A stretch of DNA of 64,000 bases, from contig CM066987.1 of assembly GCA_033977485.1 (NCBI GenBank), positions 52,912,533 through 52,976,532 on the forward strand, read 5' to 3'. This stretch comes from Hydrangea macrophylla (taxonomy: Eukaryota > Streptophyta > Magnoliopsida > Cornales > Hydrangeaceae). Under the pieces are notes generated by a model that saw only the letters and a program-made list of their open reading frames with translations, was not told the DNA's origin and did no database searches. Numbering within the stretch: the stretch's first letter is position 1; each line of letters opens with the position of its first letter. The translations under genes were made by a program, and so were the position numbers. Below are positions 1 to 11,647 of the stretch, in pieces.

Positions 1-1850
1 TTGGTTCATCGTGGATTTACTCAATAATGAAGAGACGTGGAAAGCTGAATCTGTGTAAGGGTACTCACCACTTAATTGTAAAGGTGTGTGGGTGACGACA
101 GCTGTGGAAGGGTATATGAGATGTTAGAATTAGAGGTGCTATACACACATAAGGAAAAAAGACAAGAGCGAAGTCACGGTGGATTGATATTTGGTCTTTT
201 GGAGACTAAATGATGTGATATTTGTTTGAGTTGTGCATTGAACATGACATATACATTTATTCATAAGATTGGTTTCATTCACTAAGCATTAGCTTATGAT
301 GATGCCTATTTTTTGTGTAAGAGAAAAGATGATGTCGGATGATGTGATGCAGTATGCATGAAGAAGAAGGAGAAGAAAGATTTGTATGTGGTTCGGCCCT
401 GTTAAGAGACCTACGTCCACGGGGGTATCTGAGCACTTATACTATACTGTAAAGCTGCCGGTGACCCTTAGTGAACCAACAAGAGACTAGAACTACCAAA
501 GGTCAGTCGGGCAAGTTGAGTGAAGATGCTATATGCGTACTATGCAGATTAAGCTCGTCCCCTCATAGAGGGGTGAGGTGTCCCTTTTATACACGCAAGA
601 GACCTGTTCATACATGGAAATTACATAGATAAGGCAATACAATCTGATAAGATTTGATTTAATTGACACAGATCACGTGAGTTTCTTAATAGGATTAGGA
701 AACTATCTACGCATTCTATTGGTCTTCTAGTTGGTGTAGGAAACTGTCTGGGTAGTCCAGGATCACACCCTTAAGCTTGAGTGAGCCTTGCCCATGACAA
801 GTTGCGTCTAGGTGACATTCTCGACCAATAGGCCGGCAGGGGTCCATGTGGCCTACGATACTGGTCGGGGAAGAGTTCTTCTATGCTCTGGGCCAATGCT
901 CTGTGACAAGTTCACAACGCTCTAGCCACATTGATGGACCATTTTTGCCTGCGTTAGCTGCCCCATTTCCAAGGCTAAATTGATGCTCCATCAAATGAGG
1001 TTTAAAAATTTGTACAGCTCGGGCCCATAGCTTGGGGTTAGACCTATTGCCTCGGTAATTCGTGTTAATATCCCAGTTTGAAAAATCAGAAGCTTGAGGT
1101 CTGACCTACAATGTGTCAGGGAGGGGTTGTCCTAGTTAAGATCTAACAAGATCGGTACAAGAGTGACTAGACCGTCATGAATAAACCGGCCAGTCATGTC
1201 ACGTAATAAATGTGCGCATTTCTCGGAGTGACGCTTAGGCGGCCAAGACCTGTGAACTCTCGATGTGATTTCCTGTAGTCTATTATTCCCTCTTGCCCCC
1301 CAAGCTTTTTGTAAGCCAGGTGTCATAGGGAAAATTGCTGTAGGTAACCGACCTAAAACGTTGGAGTTATAGGGTCTTTTGACTCCTCTATTGTAAGTCA
1401 CCTAGGGGTTTATCCCCATTGTAGGCTGCGGACCTAAGTCGAGTTAGTGCCTCGGGGCTTACCGAGGTCTTTTGCCATCTGTGTAACAGTGATCTCTTTT
1501 TGCCTAGGGGGTAGACCCAAGGTCTTTTCTTTGTCCCAGGGTTGAACCCGAGGTCTTTTTAGTGCCTCGGGGTTTGACCCGAGGTCTTTTCGTTGGTTAT
1601 CCACAAAGTACACTTATAGGAAATATTGTTTGCGAGAATGATTCTTTTCGTTGATATGAGGGCTTAAAAGGAGCTACTCAGGAAATTACAATTCAAATAA
1701 CGAAAACATCCAACCTCTAATAGGACGTAATTTCTATTTATTGGTATTACTTCCGTAGGTGCTCTACATTCTAGGGATGCAGTAAGTCCTGACCTTGCAT
1801 TGTCTACAACCAATATGTACCCTACCGGTTCATCTGGATAACCTTATAGT
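1..1850 (-). mobile_element. Probable 3' untranslated/LTR part of a decayed gypsy element
   Basis: No coding region is seen here. The stretch lies downstream, in element sense, of the minus-strand gypsy pol remnant that begins near 1851, so it should hold the 3' untranslated part and perhaps the 3' LTR. Around 390-425 there is a GTTCGGCCC...CCTACGTCCACG motif of a kind I associate with plant gypsy LTRs. No LTR end or target-site duplication could be located, and the partner LTR is missing, so this is inferred from position and general character only. Confidence 0.4.
1440..1595. repeat. Short direct repeats with hairpin potential
   Basis: About four diverged copies of a unit that ends in GACCCGAGGTCTTTT or a variant occur in tandem, spaced roughly 40-55 bp. 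The best copy contains CCTCGGG and CCGAGG separated by a few bases, so each unit can fold into a small hairpin. The array lies just downstream, in element sense, of the gypsy pol remnant and probably belongs to that element's 3' untranslated region. Confidence 0.55.
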
Positions 1851-4800
1851 GTCCTTCCTAGTTTGGCCCTAGCTTTCCATGGCTTGGGTTCTTGGTGGAT
1901 TGATTCACTGCTTTGAGGACTAGGTCCCCTACTTGGAAACTGTGATGCTTCACTCTCTTGTTGTAGTACCGTGAGACTCTTTGCTTGTAGGCTGCTATTT
2001 TGAGATATGCCAGGTTCCTTTTTTCTTCTACCAAGTCAAGTTCTCTTCTGAGGGCTTCTTCATTGTATTGGTCGTCGTAGTGTGTCACTCGGTAGGTCAG
2101 TATTCCAAGCTCGGTCGGTACTATCGCCTCATAACCAAAGGTGAGCGAAAAGGGGGTCTCGCCTGTGGTAGTTCAAGGTGTAGTCCGATATGCCCATAGA
2201 AGACTTGGCAACTCCTCGGCCCAAAGTCCCTTTGCCTTTTCGAGTCTGGTCTTGATGGACTGTAATATAGTACAGTTAGTCACCTCGGTTTGTCCATTAC
2301 CCTGGGGGTGCTGGGGAGAGGAATAGTGATTTGAAATTCTATAGCTATAATAGAACTACCTGAATACCAGCGTGTCAAACTGTCATCCGTTGCCACTGAC
2401 TAGCACCTAGGGGATGCCGAACCTACTAAGGATGTTCCTTTCCACAAACCCTTCAATTTTCTTCTCTGTTATTGTTGCCAATGGCTTAGCCTCCGCCTAT
2501 TTAGTGAAGTAGCCAACTGCAACAATGGCGAACTTAACTTGACCTTTTTTCTATAGGGAGCGGTCCGAATACATCGATCCCCCATTGAGCAAATGGTCAG
2601 GGGCTAAGTATCGAAGTTTATTGTTCAGCTGAGCGGTTGATCATTCTTTCATATCTCTGGCATTTGTCATATTGCTTCACGCATTTATGTGAGTCCCAGG
2701 CTACTATAGGCTAGTCGTAACCTTGTAACAGGGCTCTTCGGGATAGGGCCCGGCCTCCAACGTGGCTTCTGCAGATGCCTACATGGATCTCGTGTAGGAT
2801 TCATTGGACCTTAGTAGGGTAGATGCACTGGAGGTAGGCAATGGCAAATCCTCTCTTATAAAGCACATCGTCAACAATGTGGTACCTTGCTGCCTGATTT
2901 AACCTGTCGGGTTTCGGCCTTCTCGGCCGGGTGGTCTCCGCTTGTGCGGAACTTTAAGATGGGGTCCATCAACTGGGACCCACGTCGACCTGATCAACCT
3001 CCATACCCTCTGGGTTGGACATGCTGGGCTCGGGCAGGTATTCTACTCTTATTCCATGGAGATCAGACTCAGAAGATGACGCTAGGTGTGCTAACCGACC
3101 GGCTTGTGTGTTTTCTTCCCTTGGAATTTGAGTGATGGACAAACCATTAAGTCTGGTTGTAGCTTTTCTGACAAGGACCAAGTAAGCCACCATGTTGTCT
3201 GCTCTTGCTTCGTACTATTGTAAGACTTGGTTGAAAAACAGCTAAGAGTCATTGTGCACTTTAACCTGCTGGGCGCCCATTGAAATTGCTAACTGTAGTT
3301 CAACTAGCAGGGCCTCATATTCTACCTCGTTGTTAGAAGCTTGAAACCCAAATCTGAGGGCGTACTCGAGCTGAATTCCCTCTGGTGTGGTCAAGCCAAT
3401 CCCTGCCCCACTTCCCTGCTTGTTAGAGGATCCGTCCATATAGAGCACGCAGGTCGAGTTCTCAGGCTGTAGGCCGGGCGGTAAGTCGGGCGGAGCAGAC
3501 TCCTTGATCGGGTCTTCTAGATAGGTAAATTCGATAAGGAAATCCATTAACACCTATCCTTTGATTACTGTCTGAAGTCTGTAAATCACTTCGAACTCTT
3601 CCAACTCCAGTACCCACTTCATGAGTCTCCTGGATGTCTCAGGTCGGCACAGAATCCTGCACAGGGGCTGATCCGTGAGGACAACTATGGTATGAGGTGA
3701 CAAGAGGAAAGGCCAGCATCTCTATGCGTGAATATCGACTTTCCACACCTTGGAGTGCCTGACTGGTGTAGTACATTGGATATTGTATCCCATGTTCTTC
3801 TCTAATCAACGCCGAGCTTATCGCTGAGAGTGACACTACCAAGTATAGAAATAATTCATCCTTCAGAATGGGCGTTGAGAGTAAAGGAGGTGAGGCCAGT
3901 TACTTCTTGAGTTCTTGAAATGCCTTCTCACACTCTTCCGACCATTTGAAGGCCTTGTGAAGAATTTTGAAAAATGGCAAGCACCGGTTGGTTGCCCGAG
4001 GCACGAATATGTTCAACACGGCTACATGTCCTGCTAATCTCTGGACTTCCTTGGTTGATCTGGGTGATCGCATGTTGATGATGGCCCAGATTTTCTCCGG
4101 GTTGGCTTCAATCCCCCTTCTGCTGACTAGGTGCCCAGGAACTTGCCGTAAGAGACCCCGAATGTGCATTTTGCTGGGTTCAACGTCATCTGGAACTTCC
4201 TACGGATGCTGAAGGCCCTGACCAAGTGCTCGAGATGGTCGATTTCATCCCGGCTCTTGACTAGGAGATCGTCTACGTACACCTCCATACTTTTTCTGAT
4301 TAGGTCCTTGAACATATGGTTAACCAAGCACTGGTAGGTCGCTCCTGCGTTCTTGAGGTCGAAGGGCATTACCCGGTAGTAATAAGTTCCTTAGTCAGTA
4401 ATGAAGGAGGTTGTCTCTTCATCACCGGGATACATGTAGATTTGGTTGTACCCTGAGTAAGCGTCCATGAAGGAAAGGAGTGAGTGGTTTGCTATTGCGT
4501 CCACCAGGAGGTCAATTCGTGGCAACGGATAACAATCCTTGGGGCAGGCTTTATTCAGGTTGGTAAAGTCTATTCAAAGCCTCCACTTGCCATTACTCTT
4601 TTTCACTAGGACAATATTCGCCAACCAGTCGGGATATTGTACTTCACGGATTGATTGGGCCCCGAGGAGTTTCTCGACCTCTTCAAGAACTGCTTCCTGT
4701 CTTTTTGGGGCCATTCCTCTCCACTTCTATTTAACCGGGCAGAAGCTCGGGTCAATATTGAGCCTTTAGAACATGTCCTGGGGATCGATTCGGGGCATGT

Positions 4801-5035
4801 CCTTGTGGCTCCACGCAAAGACGTCTTGATTTTGCCTCAAGAACTTAATCATCTTTCCTCGGAGCTCTGGTTCCAGAAGAGACCCAATACTGACAACCCA
4901 GTCGGGGTTCTGGGGACCCAGGATTATGTGGGTGAGCTCCTTGGCTGAGCTTACTCCATTTTTTTCCTCCCTCGGGTCCATCTCTTCAATATTCAGGGTC
5001 TCCGTACGCATACCCACTCAGGTGGGCCCCGCCCG
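1851..5035 (-). pseudogene. Ty3/gypsy pol remnant, probably Tat lineage
   Basis: A retrotransposon polyprotein is read from about 5035 down to 1851 on the minus strand, in pieces in all three frames, so it carries several frameshifts and stops. In order: a pre-RT segment with DVFAWSHKDMP (4766-5017); reverse transcriptase with PFDLKNAGATYQ and the catalytic VYVDDLLVKS (4127-4818); a connection segment with GIEANPEKI (3900-4169); an RNase H with YMDGSSNKQGSGAGIGL of the type called archaeal-like or dual RNase H in Tat elements, followed by ITQIPREEN (2969-3553); an integrase core recognisable only as scattered matches (about 2300-2900); and an integrase C-terminal segment with FQVGDLVLK and GKLGP (1858-2088). 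Similarity stops near 5035 with no gag, so the 5' side is truncated. Lineage is judged from the RNase H type. Confidence 0.8.
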
Positions 5036-5706
5036 GGCGGCAAGTTTTTGTAATGATTCTCTTTTTCAAAACTCCAAATTAAGCCAATATTCCAACAGTT
5101 AAACCATGCAATCTTAATATTGTTCTCCCGTGCACATTGTACAGGTCACAAGCTAGTATATTATAAAGTGTAATCAAACGCTTGGCACTTGGTAGCTCTA
5201 AAATTTTTCTCCTTTTTTATACATGCATATATTGCATTAAAATTTTCACATTTTTTTTTCATACATATCAATATATAGCAGTAAATGAAAGTATACCCTT
5301 GTTATTTCTTAAATAATATCCAATTTAAGCTAAATATTGTAACAACCTTTACTTTCGTTTGAGAAGGATTCAAGTGGTTTTTCTTTCTCACGACTTTTCC
5401 TAATTGTTCTCATAACTTTTTCTATTTAAATACAAGTGCAAGAGTCCTAACCAAAATTGAAGTTATCCATACTTCATTTCAACCATATCTTAATTATTAA
5501 ATTAGTTTTGCTGGGTTTTTCCCTTTTCCCTTTCTCGTCTTTTACAACAGTTAAAATTGAATATAATTGTGCAAGATTCCTAATTAAACATGATATACCA
5601 ATGTATGTGTTTGTATATATATTGTTCAGTGAGCCTGTCATATACCATTTCATCACGCTGACGTAGTAGTGTGATGCCCCAATAGTGTGAGGCCTTGTGA
5701 CCACTA
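5036..5706. other. AT-rich intergenic DNA
   Basis: No gene, RNA gene or clear repeat structure was recognised. Base composition changes sharply from the GC-richer gypsy remnant to AT-rich DNA at about 5040, which marks the edge of the element. Confidence 0.5.
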
Positions 5707-6081
5707 AGTCAAAGTGTTATGACAATAATTATGTCTAAAACAATAGAATTGTATGTAAAATTGGTTTAACACCCCTAATTTGGGATAAATCATGTAATTT
5801 TAGGGGACCTATGTGTAAAACTTGTAAAATATTATATGTAAGTCTAGAATTTTCAAAAGTGCAGGGGGCCTGTGTCTCAAACTTGTAAAATAGTACATGT
5901 AAATCTAGAATTTTTAGAAGTCCAGAAGGGGGGGAGCTTTGTGAAATTTAAGAGGGCTTATTTCCAAAATCTACAAATTATTACATGTAGTTTTGTAATT
6001 TTCAAAAACTCAGGGGGGCCCTATGCCACCCCTAAACATAACCTGGGTCCGCCCATGAGTCAAAGTGTTATGACAATAATT
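5707..6081. repeat. 24-bp direct repeats flanking a small tandem array
   Basis: An identical 24-bp sequence beginning AGTCAAAGTGTTATGACA occurs at 5707-5730 and 6058-6081. The 327 bp between contain about three diverged units built on 'aacttgtaaaat...tctagaatttt...caggggg' (near 5819, 5880 and 5967), ending with a GGGTCCGCCCATGAG tail. The identity of the flanking copies suggests a recent duplication or insertion. No terminal inverted repeat was found, so the type of event is unknown. Confidence 0.6.
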
Positions 6082-6105
6082 CATGATCCCCTATTTCCAA
6101 TGGGG

Positions 6106-6275
6106 GTAATACTTGGGGCACAACCTTCATACAACTTTCATACAACCTCCCCAAAAGATGTGTCTATCTCTTTCTTGTGTCACTGTGGGGTCCAATGACA
6201 TCACAGGGGAGAGATAGACACATCTTTTGGGGAGGTTGTATGAAAGTTGTATGAAGGTTGTGTCCCAAATATTAC
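6106..6275. mobile_element. 170-bp palindromic MITE, copy 1
   Basis: The element is almost a perfect palindrome. It starts GTAATACTTGGGGCACAACC and ends with the inverted counterpart GGTTGTGTCCCAAATATTAC. The arms share further sequence around 'catacaactttcatacaacc' and 'agatgtgtctatctct'. A second copy of the same 170-bp length lies at 7841-8010. No coding capacity. Superfamily unassigned; the target-site duplication is not clear. Confidence 0.8.
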
Positions 6276-7139
6276 TCTTCCAATGGTACATCCTTCATCT
6301 CTAGTCATAACCTCCTAATTTTTAATAGCCACATGGACGTCACACCATGTGATTATACTTAGAATGACTTCTCACGTTCTCAACCTTCTTGAAGTGAATT
6401 TGAGAATATTAAGTATGGGAATTTATTATGTGTTATGCATACGCACTAGTTTATGTGAGCGTTACATGGCAACCAATAAGTGGGTTCAGTAAAACATAAG
6501 CTTGAGTACTTAAAACTCTTGCAACAAAAATGCCTTTTGTTTTCCTTTCTTTTACTCTCCTTCTAAACTGTTTGAAAATGCATTTAGATAGAGATATCTG
6601 TGCAAAAATTAGAACGTAGTGCTTGGAATTCATCTTTGCAACAAATTTAATGAAGAATAACAATTTAATAGAGAAAAATAATGGTGGACTTTACATATGT
6701 ACTCTTTCTGAATCTTAGGTGAAGAAATCCAGAGACCAGAGTTAAGAACAATTGCATATTATAGAAGAAAGAACAAGAACAGAGAAGATGAAGAACAGAG
6801 TTTACTTACAGAGAAACAGAGAAATTGGAGAGAGAAAGTGAAACAAAATCGATATTATTCAACTAAATCTCAATACAGAATTTACATACGTTAACGATCT
6901 TAACATAATTGGATTTCAACTAATGGGAACAAGACACGTGTACTAGCTAAATTAACTACTCAGCAATTAGACCCAAAGACAAAACGGCACCGTTTGGCAA
7001 CCCAATTTACCGAGATGATTTTATTTGAATTCACTTGCATTTTAACGGTCCAGAATTCCACTTCTTCCTTGAAACATGACACACATCTATGTTATATTTT
7101 GATGGTTATTTCCTATTTTGTGGTTTTAGTGTTTTTTTT
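6276..7139. other. Intergenic DNA without recognised gene
   Basis: This AT-rich stretch contains only short open frames with no family resemblance. A purine-rich segment lies at about 6720-6840 (gaagaaa/agagaa). Nothing further could be supported. Confidence 0.5.
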
Positions 7140-7289
7140 GGGTAAATTACACAAACCTCCCCTGAGGTTTGCCTTAATTACACGGACCTCCCCTCTAGTT
7201 GCAGAAATTACACAGACCTCCCTCGAAGTTTGTAATTAGGTAACAAAATGCCCCCTCCCCTAACGGTCCTTTAGTTTTTTTTACATTAG

Positions 7290-7308
7290 CCCCCCCCCCC
7301 CCCCCCCC
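7290..7308. repeat. Poly-C run of 19
   Basis: Nineteen consecutive C residues lie in the left arm of the foldback element. The corresponding part of the right arm, near 8145-8160, lacks a matching G run, so the tract expanded after the two arms diverged, or it is an assembly artefact. Confidence 0.85.
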
Positions 7309-7840
7309 TGAAAATTACAATTAGCACTCCTAATATTATAAAATTGTCATACTAAGCCTCATTTTTCTTATATTTTTGTGCTAATCATAAAATCCCTCCT
7401 CCATCATACGTTTTTGGATTTATTTTTTAGTATTAATTTATATCTTCTATACAAAATACATATAAATATGTTAAAAAAAATAATTTTCTCGAACAAACCT
7501 CTGTCAAGCCGCCCTGTATTAATTTTCTAGATCCGCCCCTGCCCCTATGCTTCAAAAGTGACGAAAATTGACAAAAATTCTAAAATTGGTTAAAAATATA
7601 AACACTTACCTCTTTTGTGATGTTAATTTTGGGATTAACGCTCTTTGACTGAAATCATAACAATTCTATTTTAGTCCACAATCACAGGGGGTTAAGTGTC
7701 CACTTTTGAAGCATAGGGGCAGGGGCGGATCTAGAAAATTAATACAGGAGGGCTTGACAGAGGTTTGTTCAGGGAAAAAATTTTTTGGACCTATTTATAT
7801 GTATTTTGTGTATATTTTGTGTAGACAATATAAATTAAGA

Positions 7841-8010
7841 GTAATATTTGGGACACAACCTTCATACAACTTTCATACAACCTTTCCAAAAGATGTGTCT
7901 ATCTCTCTCCTGTGATGTCACTGGACCCCACAGTGACACAGGAAAGAGATAGACACATATTTTGGAGAGGTTGTATGAAAGTTGTATGAAGGTTGTGTCC
8001 CAAGTATTAC
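7841..8010. mobile_element. 170-bp palindromic MITE, copy 2
   Basis: Same family and same length as 6106-6275: starts GTAATATTTGGGACACAACC and ends GGTTGTGTCCCAAGTATTAC. It lies inside the right arm of the foldback element. The central region is in the opposite orientation relative to copy 1 (tgatgtcactggaccccaca against the reverse complement in copy 1), so the two copies are inverted with respect to each other. Confidence 0.8.
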
Positions 8011-8610
8011 CCATTAATTAATGCTAAAAAAATTAACCCAAAAACATAAGAGAGAGGAGAGATTTTATAATTAGCACAAAAATATAAGAGAAGGGGGGCT
8101 TAGTATGACAATTTTATAATATTAGGAGGGCTAAGTGTAATTTTCAGGAGAGGCTAATGTAAAAAAACTAACGGACCGTTATGGGAGGGGGCATTTTGTT
8201 ACCTAATTACAAACCTCAAGGAAGGTCCGTGTAATTTCTGCAACTAGAGGAGAGGTCCGTGTAATTAAAGCAAACCTCAGGGGAGGTTTTTATAATTTAC
8301 CCTTTTTCCGTATTTAATGGGTTTTATTTTCATTTTTTACACTATTTTTAAGAGTCTATAATCTATATGTGGCAAATTTAAGTCCTAATAAATTACCATA
8401 TTTGGTAATGAATGTTTTTAGAATATTATAATTAACCTAATTTCCAAACGAACTTTCAGTAATCTAATTCAAATCCTAATCCTAATCAGTAATCATAATC
8501 CTAGTCTAATTCAGTAATATTGTATATAATAAACTAACCACCTCCAAACCACCACGCACATTACTCACGCCGACTTCTACACGGAACTTGTCTTTCAATC
8601 TCAATCTCAA

Positions 8611-8634
8611 TCTCTCTCTCTCTCTCTCTCTCTC
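8611..8634. repeat. (TC)n microsatellite
   Basis: A CT-rich tract lies about 90 bp upstream of the putative TATA box of the exonuclease-like gene, a common setting in plant promoters. Confidence 0.8.
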
Positions 8635-8721
8635 CATACGGCATAAACATTGGGGTTTGATTTGTCCCTAGTCAGTTAAGCAGTTTTTTTTCTTTTCCTA
8701 AAAGAATTAGGTTTTTTAGCT

Positions 8722-8729
8722 TATAAATA
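8722..8729 (+). promoter_or_regulatory. Putative TATA box of the exonuclease-like gene
   Basis: TATAAATA lies 146 bp upstream of the first in-frame ATG at 8868, which would leave a leader of roughly 110 bases. Position and sequence fit a plant TATA box; there is no other support. Confidence 0.4.
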
Positions 8730-8867
8730 AAGGTTTTGTTAGCCTTACAAACACATTCGACTTCCATTACTATTATTATCAATACCAAACAGAAGCCCCA
8801 AGCAGTGTTTTGTCAAGTTATTTTTTTTTCCATCTGATCCCATAAACAATTTCCGAAGGCGTAAAGG

Positions 8868-9650
8868 ATGATACCAATACCCCTACCCACATCCTTACTC
8901 ACAAAAATGGGTATATATGATGTTGAAATAAATGGTGTTTGTGTTAAGACTCGAGTCGTGGATCGTGAAGCTTTGGTTCGGATTGGGATTGCTGAGTTGA
9001 GATCTTAGTTAAAGGTTTCCCCCACAAGAGATGAAAAAAGTACTACTTTTTTAGAGAGGCAACTTCTTGTGAGCCTAGACATCAAGCCCAACCCACCAGA
9101 AGGGACTCAGAGCATAGCCGGGGAGGGCCAATTGCTGATACTATGTGTGAAAAATCGTTGTTTAATCATTCAGTTAAAGCAATTGGATTCGACTCGCGAT
9201 TGCACGCCTCTTAGAGAGTTTTTGACGAGTGAAAATATCTGCTTAGTGGGCCTTGGAATCACTTCTAAACTTGATTACTTATTAAATTCTACTAAGAAGT
9301 ACTATCCTGGTGAATGTAAAAGTGGAGTGGAATTGGGTGATTTGGCTGCTAGGGTTATGAAAAACCCAAATCTTACTAACTATTGTTTGGCTGAGTTAGG
9401 TAGTCAACTAGGGGTTAAAAATATTGATGATGAACCCACTACTAGTAGTAGTAGTAGTAGTGAAAGTGGTGGTAAATGCACTAATTGGGGTGCTGTGGTT
9501 CTCACACATGAAGAGGTCAAGAAAGCAATTACCGAAGCCTGTTTTGTTTATGAGATCAGCAACAAGCTGTTCATTATGGTTGAGAGTCTTGAGACTGTGG
9601 ATGAGAGACAAAGCAAGTGTTTTTGTTTTGGTTGGTTAACTTGTCATTGA
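8868..9650 (+). pseudogene. WRN-type 3'-5' exonuclease-like gene with one in-frame stop
   Basis: A single uninterrupted reading frame of 261 codons runs from ATG 8868 to TGA 9648-9650, broken only by TAG at 9006-9008 (codon 47). The N-terminal part (MGIYDVEINGVCVKTRVV, from the second Met at 8907) and the later LLVSLDIKPNP, LLILCVKNRCLIIQL and NICLVGLGITSKLDYLL segments match the plant DEDDy 3'-5' exonuclease family related to the Werner exonuclease domain, whose members are often intronless. Catalytic motif I, normally LDxE, reads LDIKP, so the Glu is lost. The motif III region reads TEACFVYEISNKLF and lacks the usual Tyr-x3-Asp. A serine run of AGT codons (9441-9462) interrupts the C-terminal half. 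Either a pseudogene or a catalytically dead homologue needing readthrough; a GTG or internal start after the stop is possible but weak. Confidence 0.7.
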
Positions 9651-10972
9651 CTCGTTCATGATCTTTGTTTCGGGATCAGGGCATGTCATGAGCATAAGTC
9701 ACTCAAATAATCCTTTTGGGCCCCCACAATAGGGCTCCACTCAAAGTAATACTAGTCTATTCGTATACTTATACAGCCCATGTATGTCAATTAAGTAGTT
9801 TTCTTATGCATATTAATTTTGTGTTAGTACATGTTAATTAAATAATAAAAGAAAATATATCAAAAATTTGTATTGGGTATATTTATGTTCTGCTATTGTC
9901 CACGTATTATATTCTGTGTTTTGTATTTTTCATTTATCTATCTATTTGTTCTATATTTCAAGGTAATCTCCAGAGTTTTGCAATGTTGTGTGCTGCAACT
10001 TCATTTTGAATTTGCTTGTTAATTTTGAGGAATATTTTGTACTGGGGGTCCTCAATTTCTTAGTTTCCAGATGATACAAGTATACAACAAAAATGATCCC
10101 AAAGATATGGTTAAATAGATGTTTGGATAATTTGCTTGTAGTGGCAAAATTTTGAATTTGAAATAGTTTTTTGGGCGGTGGTCAAATCTAAGCTTTAGCT
10201 AGGTTCACGACGAAGAAAATGTACATGTATGCATACATTACAAAAAAATAAAAAATAAAAAATAAAAGAAAATTTAATTAAAAATAAAATAAAAAGAAGA
10301 AGAGAGAGCAGTACTCATTTGCAAAGGAGGTGAATTGTGAACCATTAAATTACAGATGCAATTGTAACTTGATTACCTCCACAGGATAATCCATTTTTAA
10401 AAGTAAAATTACTAATTGAAGAATACCAAACACAGTCATGTAATTCCACCCAATTTGGACTGGATTCAATAATTCGCAGCATGTTCAACTTTGTCTAGGT
10501 AAATCTACCAAAACCCATTTGGAATTTCTATGAGAATAAGATATTATTTTCAAAGAAAAGTTTTAATCTTTATTTTTAAATTAATCTATTTTGAACTTTA
10601 ACTATAAAAAGAAAAATATCTAAAATAAAAAATGAGTTGTCAAACAATCTCAAATTTTCTCATATAATTGGCTACCTACACAGAGCATTAAAAGTTAACC
10701 CATGCTGGGAGAGGAACATACTTGGGTAAAGTGTTTTAGGACTGGTTTGTTAGGTTCTCTCTCACAACAGTGAGACCTAAAATTAAAAAGTAATGTTTAA
10801 AAAATTCTTGTTTTAGTTAGAGTCCCAAATTACAAGAGAAACCTAACGAATCACACTTAGGGAACTTTACCAAGTGTGTTCCGATGGGAGATCGTGGATA
10901 TATTAGCTTGGGAGGGAACATGCTCACAAGAGCCAGAGGGTATACAGCTCTAGGTACAATTTATCCCTACAT
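9651..10972. other. Intergenic DNA without recognised gene
   Basis: AT-rich sequence with an A-rich tract at about 10240-10290. No reading frame or RNA gene with family resemblance was seen. The first part may hold the 3' untranslated region of the exonuclease-like gene. Confidence 0.5.
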
Positions 10973-11272
10973 TTACACCAAATTAACCGAATTGTCACCC
11001 CTTATTTTCGTGTCGTTTTGTCACCACAATTGTCACGGTTTAAAACAGTGACAAATTTCGTATTTTGTCACGGTTCAGAGCAGTGATAAATGACATATTT
11101 TGTCACGATTCAAACCCCTTTTAGGGCTACTCGAATGGGCAGTGACAAACACAATTGTCACGGTTCAGCGGTGACAAAATTATTTGTCACTCCCAAAATT
11201 GTCACGGTACGGAACAGTGACAAATGACCTTTGTCACGATTTTTGAGCGGTGAAATCGGGCAATCTAGTGCA
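10973..11272. mobile_element. CACTA-like MITE with TTGTCAC subterminal repeats
   Basis: About 300 bp starting TTACACCAAATTAACC and ending GGGCAATCTAGTGCAA, i.e. degenerate inverted CACTA-type ends. The interior is dominated by repeats of TTGTCAC and its complement GTGACAAA, often as 'tgtcacggtt...cagtgacaaa'. The same subterminal repeat style appears at 40524-40680 and 57690-58030. No target-site duplication was seen. Confidence 0.55.
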
Positions 11273-11494
11273 ATGATGCAAATATATTTTAGTCTAAATC
11301 ATATTGATATGCATACTACAAAGATAAAATTTGTCATTTCGAAATTTTAAAATTTTAATGATACTGTGCGAAATATTTTAGATGATCAGCACAATTTACC
11401 CTTATAATAATGAACTAAGTTAAGAGACATAAAATAAGAATGTTCCCAAATGTTTTACGTTAAAGCTATAGAAGCATCTCTAGTATTATATAGG

Positions 11495-11647
11495 GTTACT
11501 TACACTTTACCCCTCTGGTTTAGCTCGATGTCACTTTATCTTTTGTGGTTTAAAAGTGACCATTTAACCCCCATGTGCTTTTGGGTAATGTGTTACCGCT
11601 AAAATTAGTGACCACTTTACCTCCCTGTGGTTTGGTCTGATGACACT
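11495..11647. mobile_element. Left part of a palindromic MITE split by the LTR retrotransposon
   Basis: The sequence GTTACTTACACTTTACCCC... is mirrored by the inverted sequence ending ...AAAGTGTAATTAAC at 22938. Together the two parts form a roughly 345-bp palindromic element into which the 11.1-kb retrotransposon inserted, duplicating ACACT (11643-11647 and 22743-22747). Confidence 0.75.

Larger units (their letters stand above)
7140..8302. mobile_element. 1.16-kb foldback (long inverted repeat) element
   Basis: Left arm starts GGGTAAATTACACAAACC; right arm ends with its inverted counterpart ...ATAATTTACCC at 8302. Complementarity continues inward through 'attaggtaacaaaatgcccc' to a near-perfect inner palindrome (GCCCCTATGCTTCAAAAGTG near 7540 against CACTTTTGAAGCATAGGGGC near 7702). 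The right arm is longer by about the length of the 170-bp MITE it contains (7841-8010), so the MITE inserted after the foldback formed. There is no coding region. Such foldback elements are usually non-autonomous Mutator-like or similar, but the superfamily is not proven here. Confidence 0.75.
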
